64,000 bases of DNA from Alkalihalobacillus sp. LMS6 (GTDB taxonomy: Bacteria; Bacillota; Bacilli; Bacillales; Bacillaceae_D), in assembly GCF_024362765.1 (NCBI RefSeq), contig NZ_CP093302.1:2851564-2915563 (forward strand). Reading direction: 5' to 3'. The position numbers and the translations under genes are program-made. The stretch's first letter is position 1; each line of letters opens with the position of its first letter. The notes under the pieces are model-generated. The model saw only the letters and a program-made list of their open reading frames with translations, was not told the origin of the DNA and did no database searches. Below are positions 8,209 to 15,998 of the stretch, piece after piece.

Positions 8209-9303
8209 ATGAGTGTGCTTTTGACAGACACAAAACTTCAAGACGTGAAAGAAAAAGTTTTGAACGGTGAACGCTTATCCATAGAAGACGGCCTAACATT
8301 ATATGAAACACCAGATTTACTTGGTGTTGCGCAATTAGCGAACCTTGTAAATGAAAGAAAAAATGGTCAAAACGTTTATTTTATTGAGAACCTCTACATT
8401 AATCCAACGAATGTATGTGAAGCGAATTGTGGCTTCTGCGGATTTAAGCGTAAGCCTGGTGAAGAAGGCGCTTATACAATGGATGAAGAAGCGTTATTAA
8501 AATACGTATCTGATCGCTGGAATGATAACATTCGTGAATTTCATATTGTCGGCGGGCACAACAATGAAGTTGGCTTCGACTATTATGTCAATATCGTGAA
8601 AACGCTGAAACAGCATTATCCGCACGTAACGGTTAAAGCTTATACAGGAGCAGAGATTGAATTTTTCTCTCGTCTTGCTGGTATTTCAATGAAAGAAGTT
8701 ATCCAAACGCTAATGGACGCTGGTTTATCCACACTCACTGGTGGCGGCGCTGAAATTTTAACAGAGCGTTACCGCGCGATCATGAGTCCGGAAAAAGCTT
8801 CAACAGACCAGTGGCTCGAAGCACACGAAACCGCTCATAACTTGGGACTTCGTACGCATTCAACGATGCTTTATGGTTCGGTTGAATCTCATGAAGAGCG
8901 TTTAATCCATATGCAGCGTGTGCGTGAATTACAAGATCGTACGAATGGATTTATGGTGTTTATTCCATTAGCGATGCAGCCTAGAAATGTAAAAGCAGGA
9001 TTAAACAGACGTACGTCTGCTTATGATGACATGAGAACAATCGCGGTTAGCCGCTTAATGCTTGATAATTTCCAACATATTAAAGCGTATTGGATCAATA
9101 TCGGTGTGCAATTAACACAAATGGCATTAACATTTGGCTCAAGCGACATCCATGGTACATTAATTGAAGAGCGAATTTCTCATTCCGTTGGAGCCCTTAC
9201 TTCTGCTGGAATTACAAGAAAAGAGCTCATTCATATGATTAAAAGCGCAGGCAAAAACCCTGTTGAACGAGACACATTTTATAACATCATTAAAGAATAT
9301 TAA
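8209..9303 (+). CDS. mqnE: Aminofutalosine synthase (radical SAM)
   Basis: Radical-SAM enzyme that joins SAM-derived adenosyl to the chorismate-derived enolpyruvyl benzoate, an early step in the futalosine route to menaquinone. The cluster motif CX3CX2C is Cys70, Cys74 and Cys77 (NVCEANCGFC); NPTNVC and the following FKRKPGEEGAY are typical of MqnE rather than MqnC. Length 364 is normal. RBS AAAGGAGG sits 7 nt ahead of ATG. No other mqn gene is near. B. subtilis uses the classical men pathway, so this marks a clear metabolic difference. MqnC or another MqnE-like branch is the main alternative. Confidence 0.85.
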   Translation: MSVLLTDTKLQDVKEKVLNGERLSIEDGLTLYETPDLLGVAQLANLVNERKNGQNVYFIENLYINPTNVCEANCGFCGFKRKPGEEGAYTMDEEALLKYVSDRWNDNIREFHIVGGHNNEVGFDYYVNIVKTLKQHYPHVTVKAYTGAEIEFFSRLAGISMKEVIQTLMDAGLSTLTGGGAEILTERYRAIMSPEKASTDQWLEAHETAHNLGLRTHSTMLYGSVESHEERLIHMQRVRELQDRTNGFMVFIPLAMQPRNVKAGLNRRTSAYDDMRTIAVSRLMLDNFQHIKAYWINIGVQLTQMALTFGSSDIHGTLIEERISHSVGALTSAGITRKELIHMIKSAGKNPVERDTFYNIIKEY

Positions 9304-9342
9304 AAAAGAAGCTTGCAGCGTATTCGTTGCAAGCCCTTTTCA
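9302..9342. terminator. Terminator between mqnE and dapF
   Basis: GCTTGCA / TGCAAGC stem with A- and T-rich flanks between convergent genes. Confidence 0.75.
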
Positions 9343-9344
9343 CC

Positions 9345-10196
9345 TTATAAATACCATTCTCCACTGCAAATATATTCGGCTGGCCCATTCATCAAAACGT
9401 CTCCATTTTCGTTCCATCGAATTTGTAAATCTCCGCCTAATAAATGCACCACGACATCTGTTTCTTTTTCTAAATGACCATTTAAGATGCTCGCTACAAC
9501 CGCAGCACAAGCTCCCGTTCCACACGCTTGCGTAATACCAGAACCTCTTTCCCAAACGCGAAAATGAATTTCTGATTTATTTACGACTTCAACCCATTCT
9601 ACATTCACCCACTCTGGAAAGAGCGCATGCTTCTCAAGTTCAGGCCCTAATTCTTCCACGGGGGCTTCATGAATGTTGTCAACAAATTGAACGGCGTGAG
9701 GGTTGCCCATAGAAACAGCGGTTAGTTTAACGACTTTCCCTGCTAACTCGACCGGTTTGGCTATTACTTCTTGCTTCAGGTCTTCTGCCTTCATTGGAAT
9801 CTCTTCCGCAAGCAATCTCGGTTTTCCCATATTAATCGTGACCGACGATATGGTTCCAGCTTTATCTGGAAAAACCGTTGCTTCCACCATTCCACCTGCT
9901 GTTTCTATTGAAAAATCGCTTTCTGAAACCAATCCATGTTCATAGCTATATTTCGCAACGCAACGTAAGCCATTTCCACAGTTTTTTGCTTCAGATCCAT
10001 CGTTGTTAAACACACGCATCTTCACAGCTGCTTTTTGTGACGGATAGATTAAAATCATCCCGTCACTTCCTATCCCTTTATTCTTATCTGCCACGCGCAC
10101 AGCGGTTTCACTCAACTGACTTTCGGGTATTTTCTCATTAAACATATTCACATAAATATAACTATTTCCTAGACCGTGCATTTTTGTAAATTTCAT
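9345..10196 (-). CDS. dapF: Diaminopimelate epimerase
   Basis: Interconverts LL- and meso-diaminopimelate for lysine and peptidoglycan. Both catalytic cysteines are visible, in NCGNGLRC and in [10 protein letters not shown] chose ATG at 10196 ([11 protein letters not shown]), which has AAGGTG upstream at a good distance; an in-frame GTG at 10205 is possible. Downstream of a small zinc-ribbon-like gene in the same strand. Position matches B. subtilis yutL (dapF) in the yut cluster. Confidence 0.95.
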   Translation of the reverse strand: MKFTKMHGLGNSYIYVNMFNEKIPESQLSETAVRVADKNKGIGSDGMILIYPSQKAAVKMRVFNNDGSEAKNCGNGLRCVAKYSYEHGLVSESDFSIETAGGMVEATVFPDKAGTISSVTINMGKPRLLAEEIPMKAEDLKQEVIAKPVELAGKVVKLTAVSMGNPHAVQFVDNIHEAPVEELGPELEKHALFPEWVNVEWVEVVNKSEIHFRVWERGSGITQACGTGACAAVVASILNGHLEKETDVVVHLLGGDLQIRWNENGDVLMNGPAEYICSGEWYL

Positions 10197-10201
10197 CGTC
10201 T

Positions 10202-10441
10202 TCACCTTCTTAATGGTTCATTTGCCCAAAAATAGTCTTCATCTGCTTCTAAAACGATCATCACGCTATGACAGCACGGCATATTTAAACGCACTTTAAA
10301 TTGTTCTTTAGCAAGCCGCAAGTCTTTTTGCTTCATCGTTGTTAACACATGCTGTTGCTGACAATATGGACATTCTTCAACATAAATGTCTTTTCCTTGA
10401 ACTTCATATGGCCAAGTATGACTAAATGGTATGTGCTGCAA
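10202..10441 (-). CDS. Small Cys-rich protein of unknown function
   Basis: 79 residues. It has a CPYC pair near residues 25-28 and a CC pair near residue 56, an arrangement that could bind zinc, but I do not recognise a named family. The stop TGA lies 5 nt ahead of the dapF ATG, so the two genes are probably co-transcribed and may be coupled. It occupies the place of yutK-like small genes next to dapF in related genomes. Role not known. Confidence 0.7.
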   Translation of the reverse strand: MQHIPFSHTWPYEVQGKDIYVEECPYCQQQHVLTTMKQKDLRLAKEQFKVRLNMPCCHSVMIVLEADEDYFWANEPLRR

Positions 10442-10477
10442 GATGACTGCCTCCTCTTGTTCATTATATCTTTTGGT

Positions 10478-10711
10478 TTATTTGTTAAGGGATGACACAT
10501 AGTTCATGACATGCTTTACAAGCTCATCTACGGTCGTTCCAGCAATGTACGTATCGTTTACAAGTAAAAAATGTTCATGTCTGCATGATCCACAATGAGA
10601 TAAACACCCGTAATCAATGATTTCTGTATAAGGAACTGATTGTAGCTGCTCAATCGCTTCAGCCGTTCCATCATCTAAATTGGTCATACAGCATTCAATC
10701 CGTACATTCAC
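10478..10711 (-). CDS. yuzB: YuzB family protein (DUF1450)
   Basis: 77 residues from the GTG at 10711 (reading MNVRIECCMTN), with GAGGTG 7 nt upstream; a longer in-frame ATG start has no RBS. Five cysteines (ECC, and CLSHCGSC) suggest metal binding or a redox role, but the function of the family is unknown. Gene order dapF, yuzB, yutJ, yuzD, yutI is as in B. subtilis, where these neighbours include Fe-S and NADH dehydrogenase functions. Confidence 0.85.
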   Translation of the reverse strand: MNVRIECCMTNLDDGTAEAIEQLQSVPYTEIIDYGCLSHCGSCRHEHFLLVNDTYIAGTTVDELVKHVMNYVSSLNK

Positions 10712-10730
10712 TTGCTTCACCTCTTTTTTT

Positions 10731-10759
10731 ATGCTACTTTGTCGGTCATATAAAGTCAA
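10731..10759 (-). promoter_or_regulatory. Probable yuzB promoter
   Basis: On the minus strand TTGACT (10754-10759) and TAGCAT (10731-10736) are 17 nt apart, just ahead of the yuzB RBS. Confidence 0.5.
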
Positions 10760-10803
10760 TCTGCAACGATTCAGAAATAAAAAGAGAAACTCGCATTTAT
10801 GGG

Positions 10804-10832
10804 TTGTCGAAAGAAAGCGCAATCGGTATAAT
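10804..10832 (+). promoter_or_regulatory. Promoter of the TetR-NDH2 gene
   Basis: TTGTCG (10804-10809), 17-nt spacer, TATAAT (10827-10832). Divergent from yuzB. Confidence 0.7.
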
Positions 10833-10838
10833 CAAAAC

Positions 10839-10850
10839 TGACCAGAGTCA
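10839..10850 (+). promoter_or_regulatory. Candidate TetR-family operator at the transcription start
   Basis: TGAC-CAGA-GTCA is a perfect 4+4 inverted repeat starting 6 nt after the -10 element, i.e. on the expected +1 position. This is the usual place and form of an autoregulatory TetR-family site. Confidence 0.55.
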
Positions 10851-10917
10851 TTTTTAATTCGTACTAAACATGTACCGAGGTGAAGGATAGCCGTAAATTC
10901 CGAACGGTTAGCTATAC

Positions 10918-12543
10918 ATGAACAAAACAAAAAAATCTCGAACGCGTTCAGCTATCTTAGAGTCTGCCGTTATTCTTTTTTATGAAAAGGGTTTCGAACA
11001 CACGACTGTTGCAGAAATTACAAAAGGCGCACAAGTTGCAAAAGGGACGTTCTTTAATCACTTTCCAACAAAAGAATCGATTTTACACGCCTTATTCGAG
11101 AAGCAGTTACTCCAGCTAATGGAGCAACGTACAAGCATCCTCCCTTTATCTAATGTGTTAACACAAATTCGATCAAGTTTACTGTATTTATTGAAAGATT
11201 ATGATATCCATCCAAGTTTAACAATTCAAACCTGGAAACACGTCATCGAAAACGAAGAGCGTTTGCATGCATATTGGGTTGAATTGTTAGAGGAGACAGA
11301 CTTAACGCTTACAGGCGAAGAGGCAGAGCATTACGCCCATATCATCAATAGCCACATCGGTTACACGATGAGTGCCTTTCGTCAAGAAGGAACGAGAATG
11401 GGACTTGTCCATCAAGCGATGTCCCTGATTGAAACTAGTTTTAAAGCAATTTCGCTTAAAAGGAGATCTCTACTTATGAAGAAACTCGTTGTACTTGGAG
11501 CTGGTTATGGCGGCATGCGCGTCCTGCAAAGACTATTGCCTAATGACTTGCCAAAAAACTGGGAAATTATTCTTGTTGATGAAATGCCTTATCACTGCTT
11601 AAAGACCGAATACTATGCACTCGCTGCAGGAACGGCTTCCGACCACCATTTAAGGGTATCTCTTCCAGAAGATGAACGGCTAACACTTAAATACGCGACG
11701 GTTTCCACCATTCACGCCAACGATCATTTAATTGAATTAAGCAACGGCGAAACCATTCCGTTTGATAAATTAGTCATTGGTTTAGGATGCACAGATAAGT
11801 ACCACGGCGTTCCTGGTGCAGATACTTATACGTACAGCATCCAAACAATGAGCGCAACGCGTCGCACATATGAAGCCTTAAATAATGTTCGACCTGAAGG
11901 GGTTGTTTCCATCGTTGGAGCTGGGTTAAGCGGCGTAGAGTTAGCAAGTGAACTACGAGAAAGCCGTCCGGATCTTTCTATTAAACTTTTTGATCGTGGC
12001 GAATCGGTTATGAGTCAATTTCCCAAAAAATTAAGCTCCTATGTTCAAAATTGGTTCATTGAACACGGAGTCGACGTGAGCAATAATTCCAATATCACAA
12101 AAGTGGAGCCAGGAGCTCTTTACAATCATGATGAACGAATTGAAAGTGATGTCGTAATTTGGACAGCCGGGGTACAACCAGTTAACGTCGTACGTGAACT
12201 TGATGTGGAAAAAGATCGCTCAGGTCGCGTCGTATTGACACCTCAGCATTTTATTCCAGACCATCCCGATCTTTTCGTAGTTGGTGATTGTGCAAGCTTG
12301 CCTCATGCACCGAGTGCGCAACTAGCAGAAGGTCAAGCAGAACAAATTGTTACGATTTTAAAGCACCAGTGGAAAGGTGAGACATTACCTGAAGAGATGC
12401 CACGAATTAAATTAAAAGGTGTGCTTGGTTCATTAGGTAAGAAACACGGTTTCGGTATGATGGGGGAACGTCCGTTAACCGGTCGCGTTGCTCGTATCTT
12501 AAAAAGTGGTGTTCTATGGATGTACAAATATCACAGTGGATGA
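10918..12543 (+). CDS. TetR-family regulator continuous with type II NADH dehydrogenase (YutJ-like)
   Basis: One open frame of 541 codons with two unrelated parts. Residues 1-186 are a complete-looking TetR regulator: an N-terminal HTH (ILESAVILFYEKGF, then AQVAKGTFFNHFPTKESIL) plus a helical ligand domain. Residues 187-541 are a YutJ-like NDH-2 flavoprotein, with FAD motif VVLGAGYGGMR, NAD motif VSIVGAGLSGVELASE and the second FAD motif DLFVVGDCASL. NDH-2 enzymes pass electrons from NADH to menaquinone at the membrane face. No stop separates the parts, yet residue 187 is an ATG with AAAAGGAGA 9 nt ahead. The two parts may therefore be made both fused and separately; a lost stop codon or a sequencing error is the alternative. 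Confidence 0.85.
   Translation: MNKTKKSRTRSAILESAVILFYEKGFEHTTVAEITKGAQVAKGTFFNHFPTKESILHALFEKQLLQLMEQRTSILPLSNVLTQIRSSLLYLLKDYDIHPSLTIQTWKHVIENEERLHAYWVELLEETDLTLTGEEAEHYAHIINSHIGYTMSAFRQEGTRMGLVHQAMSLIETSFKAISLKRRSLLMKKLVVLGAGYGGMRVLQRLLPNDLPKNWEIILVDEMPYHCLKTEYYALAAGTASDHHLRVSLPEDERLTLKYATVSTIHANDHLIELSNGETIPFDKLVIGLGCTDKYHGVPGADTYTYSIQTMSATRRTYEALNNVRPEGVVSIVGAGLSGVELASELRESRPDLSIKLFDRGESVMSQFPKKLSSYVQNWFIEHGVDVSNNSNITKVEPGALYNHDERIESDVVIWTAGVQPVNVVRELDVEKDRSGRVVLTPQHFIPDHPDLFVVGDCASLPHAPSAQLAEGQAEQIVTILKHQWKGETLPEEMPRIKLKGVLGSLGKKHGFGMMGERPLTGRVARILKSGVLWMYKYHSG
11476..12543 (+). CDS. yutJ: Internal translation unit: NDH-2-like dehydrogenase (YutJ)
   Basis: Alternative product of the frame above, beginning at ATG 11476 (MKKLVVLGAGYGG), which is where B. 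subtilis YutJ starts. A consensus Shine-Dalgarno at 11457-11466 lies inside the upstream reading frame. The resulting 355 residues have the usual NDH-2 length. An out-of-frame TAA at 11457-11459 immediately before the Shine-Dalgarno is where a separate tetR gene would be expected to stop. Confidence 0.75.
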   Translation: MKKLVVLGAGYGGMRVLQRLLPNDLPKNWEIILVDEMPYHCLKTEYYALAAGTASDHHLRVSLPEDERLTLKYATVSTIHANDHLIELSNGETIPFDKLVIGLGCTDKYHGVPGADTYTYSIQTMSATRRTYEALNNVRPEGVVSIVGAGLSGVELASELRESRPDLSIKLFDRGESVMSQFPKKLSSYVQNWFIEHGVDVSNNSNITKVEPGALYNHDERIESDVVIWTAGVQPVNVVRELDVEKDRSGRVVLTPQHFIPDHPDLFVVGDCASLPHAPSAQLAEGQAEQIVTILKHQWKGETLPEEMPRIKLKGVLGSLGKKHGFGMMGERPLTGRVARILKSGVLWMYKYHSG

Positions 12544-12550
12544 TCAAACA

Positions 12551-12583
12551 AGCGCTAAGGAATGTTTATTCCTTAGCGCTTTT
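12551..12583. terminator. Bidirectional terminator, yutJ / yuzD
   Basis: AGCGCTAAGGAA-TGTTTA-TTCCTTAGCGCT, 12-bp perfect stem then TTTT; the yuzD stop codon lies in the stem. Confidence 0.9.
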
Positions 12584-12896
12584 CCTGCGGAACAAGGGCC
12601 GCTTCCACTTGTTGCGTTACTTTTTTTAACTGAGGGTTTCCTTCTGCAATCACTTCTCCATTTAGCAGAACAAGTGGATAAAAAAACTTTTCATTCAAAA
12701 TGCTTTCAGACCATTCTCGCTCTTGTTCCGTCTGTGGTGCTTGAATATCAACATAATGAAAAGTCATCGCTTCATCAGGAAATTTCCGTGCTAAAGCTGC
12801 CTCGAGCCATTCTTTTGTCTCTAATGCACTCGGCAAATGTACGCAAGATGCACATTTCTGTTCTGCACCATACACAGTAAATTCAATTTTTGGCAT
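12573..12896 (-). CDS. yuzD: YuzD family protein (DUF1462)
   Basis: 107 residues from ATG 12896 (MPKIEFTVYGAEQKCASCV), with GGGTGG just upstream; longer in-frame starts lack an RBS. The early CXXC pair (KCASC) and the predicted alternating alpha/beta pattern fit the thioredoxin-like YuzD family, whose role is not established. In B. subtilis it also sits between yutJ and yutI, the NifU-like gene, hinting at a redox or Fe-S link. Confidence 0.87.
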   Translation of the reverse strand: MPKIEFTVYGAEQKCASCVHLPSALETKEWLEAALARKFPDEAMTFHYVDIQAPQTEQEREWSESILNEKFFYPLVLLNGEVIAEGNPQLKKVTQQVEAALVPQEKR

Positions 12897-13036
12897 GCCT
12901 TCCACCCTCTCTCTCGCCTTTATGATAAGCTTACATGAGAAGCAGAAGGGAATCCACAAAAAATAATTGTGCAGATGCATGGATTTTTTTTTTCTAGACG
13001 ATTATAATGAGAGTAAGATGAAAGGAGTGATTCCAA

Positions 13037-13276
13037 ATGGAAACAAGCACAGATATGATGGAGCAAGTACAAGAGGTATTGGATAAGCTTCGTCCGTTTT
13101 TGCTACGTGATGGCGGAGACGTTGAACTTGTTGATGTGGAAGACGGAATCGTAAAAGTACGCCTTCTTGGTGCTTGCGGTTCTTGCCCAAGCTCTACAAT
13201 TACGTTAAAAGCTGGGATTGAGCGTGCCCTTTTAGAAGAAGTACCAGGGGTTACCGAAATCGAGCAAGTATTTTAA
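13037..13276 (+). CDS. yutI: NifU C-terminal-like Fe-S scaffold/carrier
   Basis: 79-residue Nfu-type protein. The cluster-binding CXXC is Cys47 and Cys50 ([11 protein letters not shown]), and residues 10-75 cover the whole Nfu domain ([12 protein letters not shown] onward). Nfu proteins bind a 4Fe-4S cluster between two subunits and deliver it to targets such as aconitase or lipoyl synthase. RBS AAAGGAG 8 nt ahead. Monocistronic, followed by a strong terminator. Confidence 0.95.
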   Translation: METSTDMMEQVQEVLDKLRPFLLRDGGDVELVDVEDGIVKVRLLGACGSCPSSTITLKAGIERALLEEVPGVTEIEQVF

Positions 13277-13290
13277 TCACCAGTTTATTC

Positions 13291-13321
13291 AGCAGTAAAG
13301 CGAATGCTTTACTGCTTTTTT
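13291..13321 (+). terminator. Terminator after yutI
   Basis: AGCAGTAAAGC-GAAT-GCTTTACTGCT followed by TTTTT. Confidence 0.92.
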
Positions 13322-13378
13322 ACGTACATATTCGCCACTTTTTGTAGAATACTTCTACTAAAGGAGGCTCACATTTTT

Positions 13379-13591
13379 ATGGAAACCCACGACGATCGCA
13401 GTGACAACTCAAAAAAAATTCAATCGATAATTGATGACACGAAACAACGCATGCATGAAGCCGAAACATATAAAACAGAGCATGCCGCAGAGCTTCACCC
13501 AGATGAAAAGCGTGCGCTTATCGAAAAAAAGCGGAATCGCGAAATCAGTATTGATGCCCTTGAAGAGGAAAAGCAGGAGGAAGAGGGCTAA
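13379..13591 (+). CDS. tlp: Small acid-soluble spore protein Tlp
   Basis: 70 residues from ATG 13379, 9 nt after AAAGGAGG; the longer upstream start has no RBS. The protein begins METHDDRSDN, continues with a lysine/glutamate-rich helical stretch, and has LHPDEKRALIEKKRNREISI, matching the Tlp family (DDRSDNVEKLQ..., ...KEKNERREESI). Tlp is a minor SASP made in the forespore. Low cysteine/tryptophan content and high charge agree. Confidence 0.85.
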   Translation: METHDDRSDNSKKIQSIIDDTKQRMHEAETYKTEHAAELHPDEKRALIEKKRNREISIDALEEEKQEEEG

Positions 13592-13612
13592 TCCTAAGTC
13601 TCTCTACAGAGA

Positions 13613-13648
13613 AAGCAAACCTAGAACCCTCTAAGTTTGCTTCTTTTT
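13613..13648 (+). terminator. Terminator after tlp
   Basis: AAGCAAAC / GTTTGCTT stem followed by CTTTTT; it abuts the end of the convergent splA-like gene. Confidence 0.75.
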
Positions 13649-13868
13649 ACATCATATACTGATTGTATACTTGTTCTGCATCTTCATAAGAGGCAAATAC
13701 AGCGTCATCTTCTTCTAATGTGTGATAGTAATCATAGACAACAACAGATGTACCAAGTGAATCGACCGAAATGTAGCCTTCCTGAATTGTGGCAACTGTA
13801 GGGGTGTGGGGATTGCTATAAATAACAAAGACTGATTGGCCATCTTGTAACTCACTAACGTGTAACAT
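13647..13868 (-). CDS. SplA-like regulator (spore photoproduct lyase operon regulator family)
   Basis: 73 residues. The segment SVFVIYSNPHTPTVATIQEG followed by VVVYDYYHTLEEDDAVFASYEDAEQVYNQY parallels B. subtilis SplA, a TRAP-like small protein that negatively regulates splAB. No splB (spore photoproduct lyase) is adjacent, unlike in B. subtilis. RBS GGAGGCG precedes the ATG. Assignment rests on my recollection of the SplA pattern; regulation of something else is possible. Confidence 0.7.
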   Translation of the reverse strand: MLHVSELQDGQSVFVIYSNPHTPTVATIQEGYISVDSLGTSVVVYDYYHTLEEDDAVFASYEDAEQVYNQYMM

Positions 13869-13912
13869 GCATACGCCTCCTTTTTTGAGTAGTATGCCAA
13901 TTCTTCTTCAAG

Positions 13913-14803
13913 CTATGCTTGCGCAACTGAAACCGCTGTTCCAACCGTTTCAGGCTGTAAGGCGAGTGACTCAAAATAAGGAAACCGTCGTTTCACTTCT
14001 TTTGCAAACATGTCGCTGCTCCCTTGTTCAACAAAACAAAGAACGGTAGGACCGGCCCCACTTAAAGCGGCACCATATGCATAGGGATGATCCTTTACAT
14101 ATGCCATCACCTCTTCCCAATATGGGATGAGATGTTTGCGGTAAGGATGGTGAAATTCATCTTCCATCATGAGTTCGCCTACTAAAACCCAATTATTTGC
14201 CATCATTGCGGCAGTCATCACATTTGCTAATGCACTTGTTTGAACGGCTTGCTTATAATCGAGCTGTTTTGGCAGAATGCCTCTTGCTTTCTTCGTTTCC
14301 AATATCTCTGGTGGAACAAGCGCGACCAAATCAACTTGTGGCTGTTCAACTTTAATAACGTCTGTTCGGTGTTCACGGTGTGCCCCAATAATGAGCCCTC
14401 CATATATTGACGGTGCCACATTATCGGGATGTTCTTCATACAACGATGCAATGCGCACTTTTTCTACTTGAGTAATCGTTTTCTCTGCGCAATAGCAGGC
14501 GATTTCAATGCCAGCTACAATCGCCGCCGCACTTGATCCAAATCCTTTTGCGAGCGGGATATCGTTATTCATGGAAACACGACACGGTAATAAGTCGATT
14601 TGTAAATGCTTCGCAGCAAATTCGGCGGCTTTAACCATTAAATTATTTGGCTTCAAATTCGTTAAGCCTGGAGAATCACAATGAAACGACCATTGTTCAG
14701 CTCGTTCCACTTCTAAGTAGAGATACCGATTAAGCGCCATGCCAATTGAATCAAACCCAGGCCCTAAATTTGCAGTACTAGCAGGAATTTTTATCGAAAG
14801 CAT
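13913..14803 (-). CDS. thrB: Homoserine kinase
   Basis: GHMP kinase that phosphorylates homoserine using ATP. The ATP-binding motif PLAKGFGSSAAAIVAG is near residue 90, the N-terminal PASTANLGPGFDSIG and the C-terminal YGAALSGAGPTVLCF are the other two GHMP motifs. I use ATG 14803; an in-frame GTG at 14809 would overlap the thrC stop (GTGA). Tight coupling with thrC. Homoserine dehydrogenase (hom), which precedes thrC in B. subtilis, is not here. Confidence 0.95.
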   Translation of the reverse strand: MLSIKIPASTANLGPGFDSIGMALNRYLYLEVERAEQWSFHCDSPGLTNLKPNNLMVKAAEFAAKHLQIDLLPCRVSMNNDIPLAKGFGSSAAAIVAGIEIACYCAEKTITQVEKVRIASLYEEHPDNVAPSIYGGLIIGAHREHRTDVIKVEQPQVDLVALVPPEILETKKARGILPKQLDYKQAVQTSALANVMTAAMMANNWVLVGELMMEDEFHHPYRKHLIPYWEEVMAYVKDHPYAYGAALSGAGPTVLCFVEQGSSDMFAKEVKRRFPYFESLALQPETVGTAVSVAQA

Positions 14804-14805
14804 CG

Positions 14806-15867
14806 TCACACCACCATTTCTTTACCGAGCAAATAATTTTTAATTGCTTCAGTAGAATGCGGAAGTACAACTCGCTCCGATGGTGATACATCCATTGCCG
14901 TTACAGGATCTTTCAATCCATTTCCTGTTAAAACGGCAACGACTTTCGATCCTTTGGCGATTTGACCATTCGCAACAGCTTTTTTTATGCCTGCAATCGA
15001 TGCACAAGATCCTGGCTCTGCAAAAATGCCTTCGTTTTTGGCCAGCACTTTATAAGCTTCTATGATTTCTTCGTCCGAAACCATATCAATCGCGCCATTT
15101 GAACCTTTTGCTGCTTCCGTTGCTTTCTTCCAACTTGCAGGATTCCCGATTCTTATCGCAGTCGCAATTGTCTCCGGATTCTCAACAACTTGATTTCGAA
15201 CAATTGGAGCTGCACCCTCAGCTTGAAAGCCATGCATTTGTGGAAGCCCTGTTTGAAAGGCTTGATGGTATTCTTGAAATCCTAACCAATAAGCAGAAAT
15301 ATTCCCCGCATTGCCCACAGGGATCGCTAATACATCTGGAGCTGAACCGAGCTGATCACAAATTTCAAACGCTGCTGTTTTTTGGCCTTCCAGTCGGTAA
15401 GGGTTGACTGAGTTTACAAGTTCAATAGAAGAATCTTCCGTAAGTTCACGAACTGTTTTTAAGGCTTGATCGAAATTACCGTCCACTTCGATCACTTCTG
15501 CACCTAACATTACGGCTTGCGCTAACTTGCCTTGCGCAATTTTCCCTTTTGGAATAACGACGAATACACGAATTCCAGCTTTGGCCCCATAAGCAGCTGC
15601 CGATGCTGACGTATTGCCTGTTGACGCACACATAATCGCCGTTTTTCCTTTTTCTACGGCTTTTGCAACAGCCATGACCATACCTCTATCTTTAAAAGAA
15701 CCTGTCGGGTTTAATCCTTCATACTTTCCATAAAGCTCAATTCCCCATTGTTCAGATAACCGCTCAAACTGCACAAGTGGCGTATTGCCTTCACCTAGCG
15801 AAAGGCTCGGGGTTTGATTATTTACCGGTAAATACGTTTTATATTCTTGCAGTAATCCTTTCCACAT
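14806..15867 (-). CDS. thrC: Threonine synthase
   Basis: PLP enzyme converting O-phosphohomoserine to threonine. The PLP lysine is in [11 protein letters not shown] near residue 55, and the phosphate loop is TGNGLKDP near the end. Homologues begin at MWKGLLQEY, corresponding to ATG 15867. AAGGAG lies 14 nt ahead of it, so an in-frame TTG at 15873 (8 nt spacing) may be the true start. First gene of thrCB with its own promoter. Confidence 0.95.
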   Translation of the reverse strand: MWKGLLQEYKTYLPVNNQTPSLSLGEGNTPLVQFERLSEQWGIELYGKYEGLNPTGSFKDRGMVMAVAKAVEKGKTAIMCASTGNTSASAAAYGAKAGIRVFVVIPKGKIAQGKLAQAVMLGAEVIEVDGNFDQALKTVRELTEDSSIELVNSVNPYRLEGQKTAAFEICDQLGSAPDVLAIPVGNAGNISAYWLGFQEYHQAFQTGLPQMHGFQAEGAAPIVRNQVVENPETIATAIRIGNPASWKKATEAAKGSNGAIDMVSDEEIIEAYKVLAKNEGIFAEPGSCASIAGIKKAVANGQIAKGSKVVAVLTGNGLKDPVTAMDVSPSERVVLPHSTEAIKNYLLGKEMVV

Positions 15868-15960
15868 CAACAACTGCCCCACTCCTTATCCATCCATAAA
15901 AAACGTTCGATAGTCGCTCGAAGTCTTTTTCAGAAGAACTAATGTCTTTATATAATGGAC

Positions 15961-15989
15961 ATTATAGCGGGAGTTTGTTTTCTTTGCAA
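15961..15989 (-). promoter_or_regulatory. thrC promoter
   Basis: Minus-strand TTGCAA (15984-15989), 17-nt spacer, TATAAT (15961-15966): near-consensus. No T-box or attenuator hairpin was found in the ~90-nt leader. Confidence 0.75.
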
Positions 15990-15998
15990 GGAAAATTC

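Noticed and set aside
15868-15998. T-box or threonine attenuator before thrC
   Set aside because: The leader is only about 90 nt and lacks the T-box sequence and a terminator stem.
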